From: Chara braunii
Lineage: Eukaryota; Streptophyta; Charophyceae; Charales; Characeae
DNA length: 24,264 nucleotides
Direction: 5' to 3'
NCBI GenBank assembly: GCA_003427395.1
Contig: BFEA01000118.1
Span: forward strand, 2,209,303 to 2,233,566
Below the pieces are notes generated by a model. The model did not search any database. It saw only the letters and a list, made by a program, of their open reading frames with translations, and was not told the DNA's origin. The first letter of the stretch is position 1; each line of letters begins with the position of its first letter. Shown here in pieces: positions 21,110-24,264 of the stretch. The translations under genes were made by a program, and so were the position numbers.

Positions 21110-22265
21110 CATAGAGTAAAATAGAGTTGAGTGTAATAGAGTAGAGTAGAGAAAAGTTGAGTGGAAGAGAGTGAAATAGAGTAGAGTAGAGAAGAGTGGA
21201 GTGGAGTGGAGTGAAATGGAGTAGAGTAGAGTAGAGAGTAGATAAGAGTATTGAAGCATACAGTAGAGTACATAAGAGTACTGCAGAGTACAGTAGAGTA
21301 GAGTACTATACTATAGACTATAGTAGAGTAGAGTAATGCAAAGTAGAGTAGAGTAGAGTAAAGTAGTGTAGCTTAGAGTAGTGTAGCATAAAGTACAGTA
21401 GAGTCGAGTCGCGCCGAGTCGAGTAGAGTAGAGTTGAGTGGAGTAGAGTAGAGAAGAATGACATACCTCAAGTTGGCCTATATGCTAAAACAAACTAAAA
21501 TGACACTCACAATGGGCTCAATTTGACTCTAACAGAGCAGAGTATATAAGAGTAGAATGAAGTAGAGTAAAGCAAAGTAGAGTAGAGTTGAGTATAGTGT
21601 TGTCGAGTAGGGCAAAATCGGGTCTAGAAGAGTCGAGTAGAGTAGAGTCGAGTGGAGTTGAGCAGTAAAGTGGTGTGGAGTAGAGTGTAGTGAAATGTAG
21701 TTGAGTCGAATGGAGTGGAGTGGACTACTGTAGAATGGAGCGGAGTGGAGTAACGTGGGGAGGAGAGTGGAATGGAGTAGAGTGGAGTGAAGTGGAATGG
21801 AGCGGTGGAGAGTGGAGTGGAGGAAAGTGGAGTGGAGCCGAGTGGAGTGGAGTGGATTAGTATGAAGACAAGTGGAGTGGAGGAGAGGAGAGTAGAGTAG
21901 AGTACAAAGGAGTGGTGTAGGGAAGTGTAGACTCGAGTAGAGTGGAGCAGAGAAGAGTATAGCAGAGCAGGGAAGCGCGTAGTAGAGAAGAGTAGGGAAG
22001 AGAAACTTAGGGAAGAGAAGAGTAGAAAAAAGTAGAGTCGATGAGAGTATGGAAGCGTAGAGTATTGTAGAGTAAAGTAGAGTAGAGTACAGTAGAGTAT
22101 CCTAGAGTAAAGTAGAGTAGAGAAGAGAAGCTTCGCGAAGAGAAGAGTAGAAAAGAGTAGACTATGAGTGGAGAAGAGTAGGGAAGCGTAAAGTATTGTA
22201 GAGTAGAGTAGAATAGAGTAGGTTAGAGTAGATTAGAGTAAAGTAAAAAAGAGTGGAGTAGGGTA
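21110..22265. repeat. GAGTA pentanucleotide satellite
   Basis: Degenerate GAGTA/GAGTG/GAGAA units in near-5-bp phase cover about 1.1 kb, interrupted by about 75 bp of unrelated sequence at 21463-21538. Blocks differ in flavour: GAGTA to about 21460, GAGTGGA at 21650-21870, and AGAAGAGTAGGGAAG at 21950-22200. A longer higher-order unit repeats near 22005-22080 and 22125-22200. Confidence 0.95.
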
Positions 22266-22313
22266 AAGGGAGAAAAGAACAAGAAACGAGGCCCGGTTGT
22301 GACAAACTGTTTC
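22262..22313 (-). repeat. Inverted fragment of the hammerhead repeat
   Basis: Read on the minus strand from 22313, this gives GAAACAGTTTGTCACAACC followed by CCTCGTTTCTTGTTCTTTTC, matching the ribozyme 3' half and following tail at 6256-6300. It faces the plus-strand copy that begins at 22321. Confidence 0.75.
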
Positions 22314-22320
22314 ATATATA

Positions 22321-22445
22321 GGGTTCAGCCTCCTGATGAGTCGATGAAACTCCAACGAAATAGCTTGTCACAACCCCTCGTTTCTTGTCCTCTTCTCCCG
22401 CTTTGCCTACAATTTACTGGGCAGCTCTGCTTGATGATATATATA
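22321..22445 (+). repeat. Second hammerhead repeat copy, 5'-truncated with damaged stem II
   Basis: It starts at GGGTTCAGCCTC, so the 5' strands of stems I and III are missing. CTGATGA (22332-22338) and GAAA are kept, but stem II (GTCGA with CCAAC) has two mismatches. The tail follows to TTGATGATATATATA. It should not cleave by itself. Confidence 0.8.
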
Positions 22446-22489
22446 GGGTATCAGTTATCGGGCAGTCGTTGATGCTTAACCGCAGCCAG

Positions 22490-22654
22490 GGTTAAGGTGG
22501 ATTATCACTTACAGTGTAATCAGTTAAGGGATTCTGCAGACTGTTGAGGGTTCAGCCTCCTGATCCAACGAAACAGCTTGTCACAACCCCTCATTTGTTG
22601 TTCTCTTCTCCCTCTCTACCTACGGTTTACCGAGCAGCTCTGTCTGATGATATA
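22490..22654 (+). repeat. Third hammerhead repeat copy, stem II deleted
   Basis: From GGTTAAGGTGG it aligns with 6161-6342 and keeps GACTGTTGAGGG, GTTCAGCCTC, GAAACAGCTTGT and the tail to CTGATGATATA. About 20 bases from the CTGATGA box through stem II are missing (CTGATCCAACGAAA), so the ribozyme is destroyed. Confidence 0.85.
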
Positions 22655-23051
22655 CTATGTAGCACACCGAACATGTTCGGATGCTCGGCCGAGCGCAAAT
22701 TAGGGGGTTGCCGAGCGCGTCCTCGTGTGTGTGTGGTGTGTGGGGTGTGTACGGGGTGTGTGTGGGTTGTGTGTGTGTGCGTGTGTGCGGTGTGTGTGTG
22801 TGTGTGTGTGTGTATGTTCAGGAGTGATGAGCAATGCCCCCCCGGCCCCTTCAACCCCTATATGTAAAAAAAAAAAAAAAAAAGGTCCGGGCTCGATCTA
22901 TTTTGGGCCACGTTCGGGCTCGGTACTGAGAGTTCGGGTTCAGTCACCGAGCCTGAACGTGATGCTACGCAGATGATTATCTGATGATATATATAATATT
23001 ATATATATACAACTACAACACCAGGCTGGGGAGGATAGGGGGGTTAGTAAG
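22655..23051. other. Palindrome-rich non-coding segment with GT and A runs
   Basis: There are perfect palindromes CCGAACATGTTCGG (about 22669-22682) and GCTCGGCCGAGC (about 22684-22695), an impure GT tract (22725-22813) and an A run (22866-22882). TGTAGCAC...CGAAC...CATGTTCG also occurs at about 6917-6943 inside the 444-bp MITE, so a related element may lie here, but I found no clean ends. A stray CTGATGATATATATA (about 22980-22995) matches the end of the hammerhead repeat. Confidence 0.45.
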
Positions 23052-23260
23052 AAAACGAAGGGGTAACTTCAGTAGAGTCACAAAAACGAGTGGTAATTGC
23101 ACTATGGGGCAAAATACAGTTTGCAATTGCACTTTGGGCACCCGACCTGGCCAGAAAACTGGGTTGTATACATTGCCCAAACTGCAATTCGAAACTGTAT
23201 CTTGGCCCATAGTGCAATTATAACTCATTTTTGTGACCACGTAGTTTCCCAAAAAACGAA
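23052..23260. mobile_element. ~193-bp fold-back MITE (23060-23252)
   Basis: The arms 23060-23140 and 23174-23252 are inverted copies (both read inward as GTCACAAAAA(C/T)GAGT, AATTGCACTATGGG, ATACAGTTT, TTTGGGCA) around a 33-nt loop. AAAACGAA at 23052-23059 recurs at 23253-23260, a probable 8-bp target duplication, although the first bases of the two ends match imperfectly. No coding capacity. Confidence 0.7.
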
Positions 23261-23599
23261 TGGCATTGCTTGAGCCTGGCGTCCGAAGTTCCGGTACGAT
23301 GAGTCTCGTCCGATTCCACTTCAACCAGGGATGGGTGGCCGTTCCAGCCTTGGTGTCTAATTCCTGCAATTCCGTCAAAAAAAAAAAGCATCGTCGCCGT
23401 CCTCCATCAGAACCCCCCACCGCGGACGGTTCATGCCAGTCGCGTGGCTCACACAAGTACACTACACGCCGTACACGGCTGCAGGTAGGAATCGGGCCCA
23501 GATGAACATGCGGGGGCTGCACCCAACCTGCAGGTGGGTGGTGGTACTGGCTGGTGCCAGCAGGATCAAATTCTGACCAATACTTCTGCTTCCCCTGGG

Positions 23600-24193
23600 T
23601 CCCATCCTAGCTCCGTTGGTAAGACACACAAGTGACATAAATGAGATCGCGGGGTCAACTCCTGTTGAATTTTGCCCTTGTGTACCCACCTGGGCATACT
23701 TGGAGCCATCTAAAGGTTATGTCCCACGACAAAACCTTTGTACTAATCTGCCCCCAAACACAGCAAAAAGTGCAGAAGACCACAAAATGGCTTTTGTCAC
23801 ATTTTGTTTTGTGTCATTTTTGCATCCTGGCCAGCTGTGCAAAAATGGCGAGAAAGAATTTTACCGCCCGACCAGGGCGCAAAAGTGACACGAAAAGTCA
23901 TTTCCGGGCCAGGGACACTTTTATCCCATTGGTGGGCAAATGAATACTGTAACAAAGGTTTGTTGAGGGGGATTCATAACTTTCCCCTCTATTTTTCTAA
24001 GGGTCCTCGCGTCTCAATATTTCTTTTCCTTTCTTCCATGGGGGCTCCCCCCTGGGCCATTGGGCTTTTCCCATAAGCTAAGCTGGATGAGGGTTCCAGT
24101 AATTCCTGTGGGTTGATTGTGAGGTTCCCCGGCTTTGAGTTGGAAAGTAATGGATATTTGATGTTGTTCAAAAAAAAAAAAAAAAAAAAAAAA
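23600..24193 (+). mobile_element. tRNA-derived SINE-like element with poly(A)
   Basis: TAGCTCCGTTGGTAAG at 23608-23623 fits a pol III A box, and GGGTCAACTCC at 23652-23662 fits a B box at tRNA-like spacing. A run of 23 A at 24171-24193 could be the 3' tail. At nearly 600 bp it is long for a SINE, so the head and tail may belong to different insertions. The intervening region has no recognisable ORF. Confidence 0.45.
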
Positions 24194-24209
24194 GACTGAT
24201 CACCCCAGC

Positions 24210-24245
24210 TGGTGGTCTCAACCCTGCACCCTTAACCACTAGCAA
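24210..24245 (-). repeat. Possible second SINE head fragment
   Basis: The minus strand reads CTAGTGGTTAAGG then GGGTTGAGACC, similar to A-box and B-box sequences, but only about five bases separate them, far too close for a working pol III promoter. It may be a deleted SINE or chance. Confidence 0.25.
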
Positions 24246-24264
24246 AGGGCAAGGGGCAACATGC

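Overview
This is repeat-dense eukaryotic nuclear DNA with no intact, typical gene. It holds long microsatellites, a decayed Ty3/gypsy chromovirus on the minus strand, several short inverted-repeat DNA transposons with 8-bp target duplications, tRNA-derived SINE-like boxes, and a dispersed repeat carrying a hammerhead ribozyme of the open-stem-III (type III) class that is characteristic of plant retrozymes. Together these suggest a plant or streptophyte-like genome; I cannot name the species. Two ambiguous bases (307, 1166) and very long homopolymers indicate draft assembly.

Layout. 1-2950: the 3' part of a Cys/His-rich RING-like gene, a ~1.03-kb tandem duplication that created a frameshifted second copy, and further decayed tail copies with (CA)n tracts. 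2951-5760: no recognisable gene; short tandem repeats, a (GT)n tract and a low-complexity GGCAAC-rich block. 5761-6436: a hammerhead-bearing repeat unit followed by (TA)n(GA)n. 6724-7183: a 444-bp hAT-like MITE. 7184-8620: no gene. 8621-9931: a 1.3-kb hAT-like element with exact 8-bp target duplications, containing a 122-nt G homopolymer.

10334-18500 (minus strand): a degenerate chromovirus in the order gag, protease, RT, RNase H, integrase, chromodomain. It is interrupted by a 485-bp element inside RNase H and by about 1.8 kb of unrelated sequence between gag and protease. The catalytic Asp codons of RT motif A and motif C are now Asn codons through apparent G-to-A changes, so the element is dead.

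18501-22260: a GATCCY hexamer tract, an inverted duplication of an unknown coding fragment, and a ~1.1-kb GAGTA satellite. 22262-22654: more copies of the hammerhead repeat, one of them inverted. 22655-24264: palindromes, a fold-back MITE and SINE-like sequences.

The strongest discovery candidate is the hammerhead repeat family. One copy (6208-6267) has every core nucleotide and three paired stems. At both loci the repeat lies as tail, body, ribozyme, tail, that is, more than one unit head to tail, as expected if copies derive from circular or multimeric RNA.
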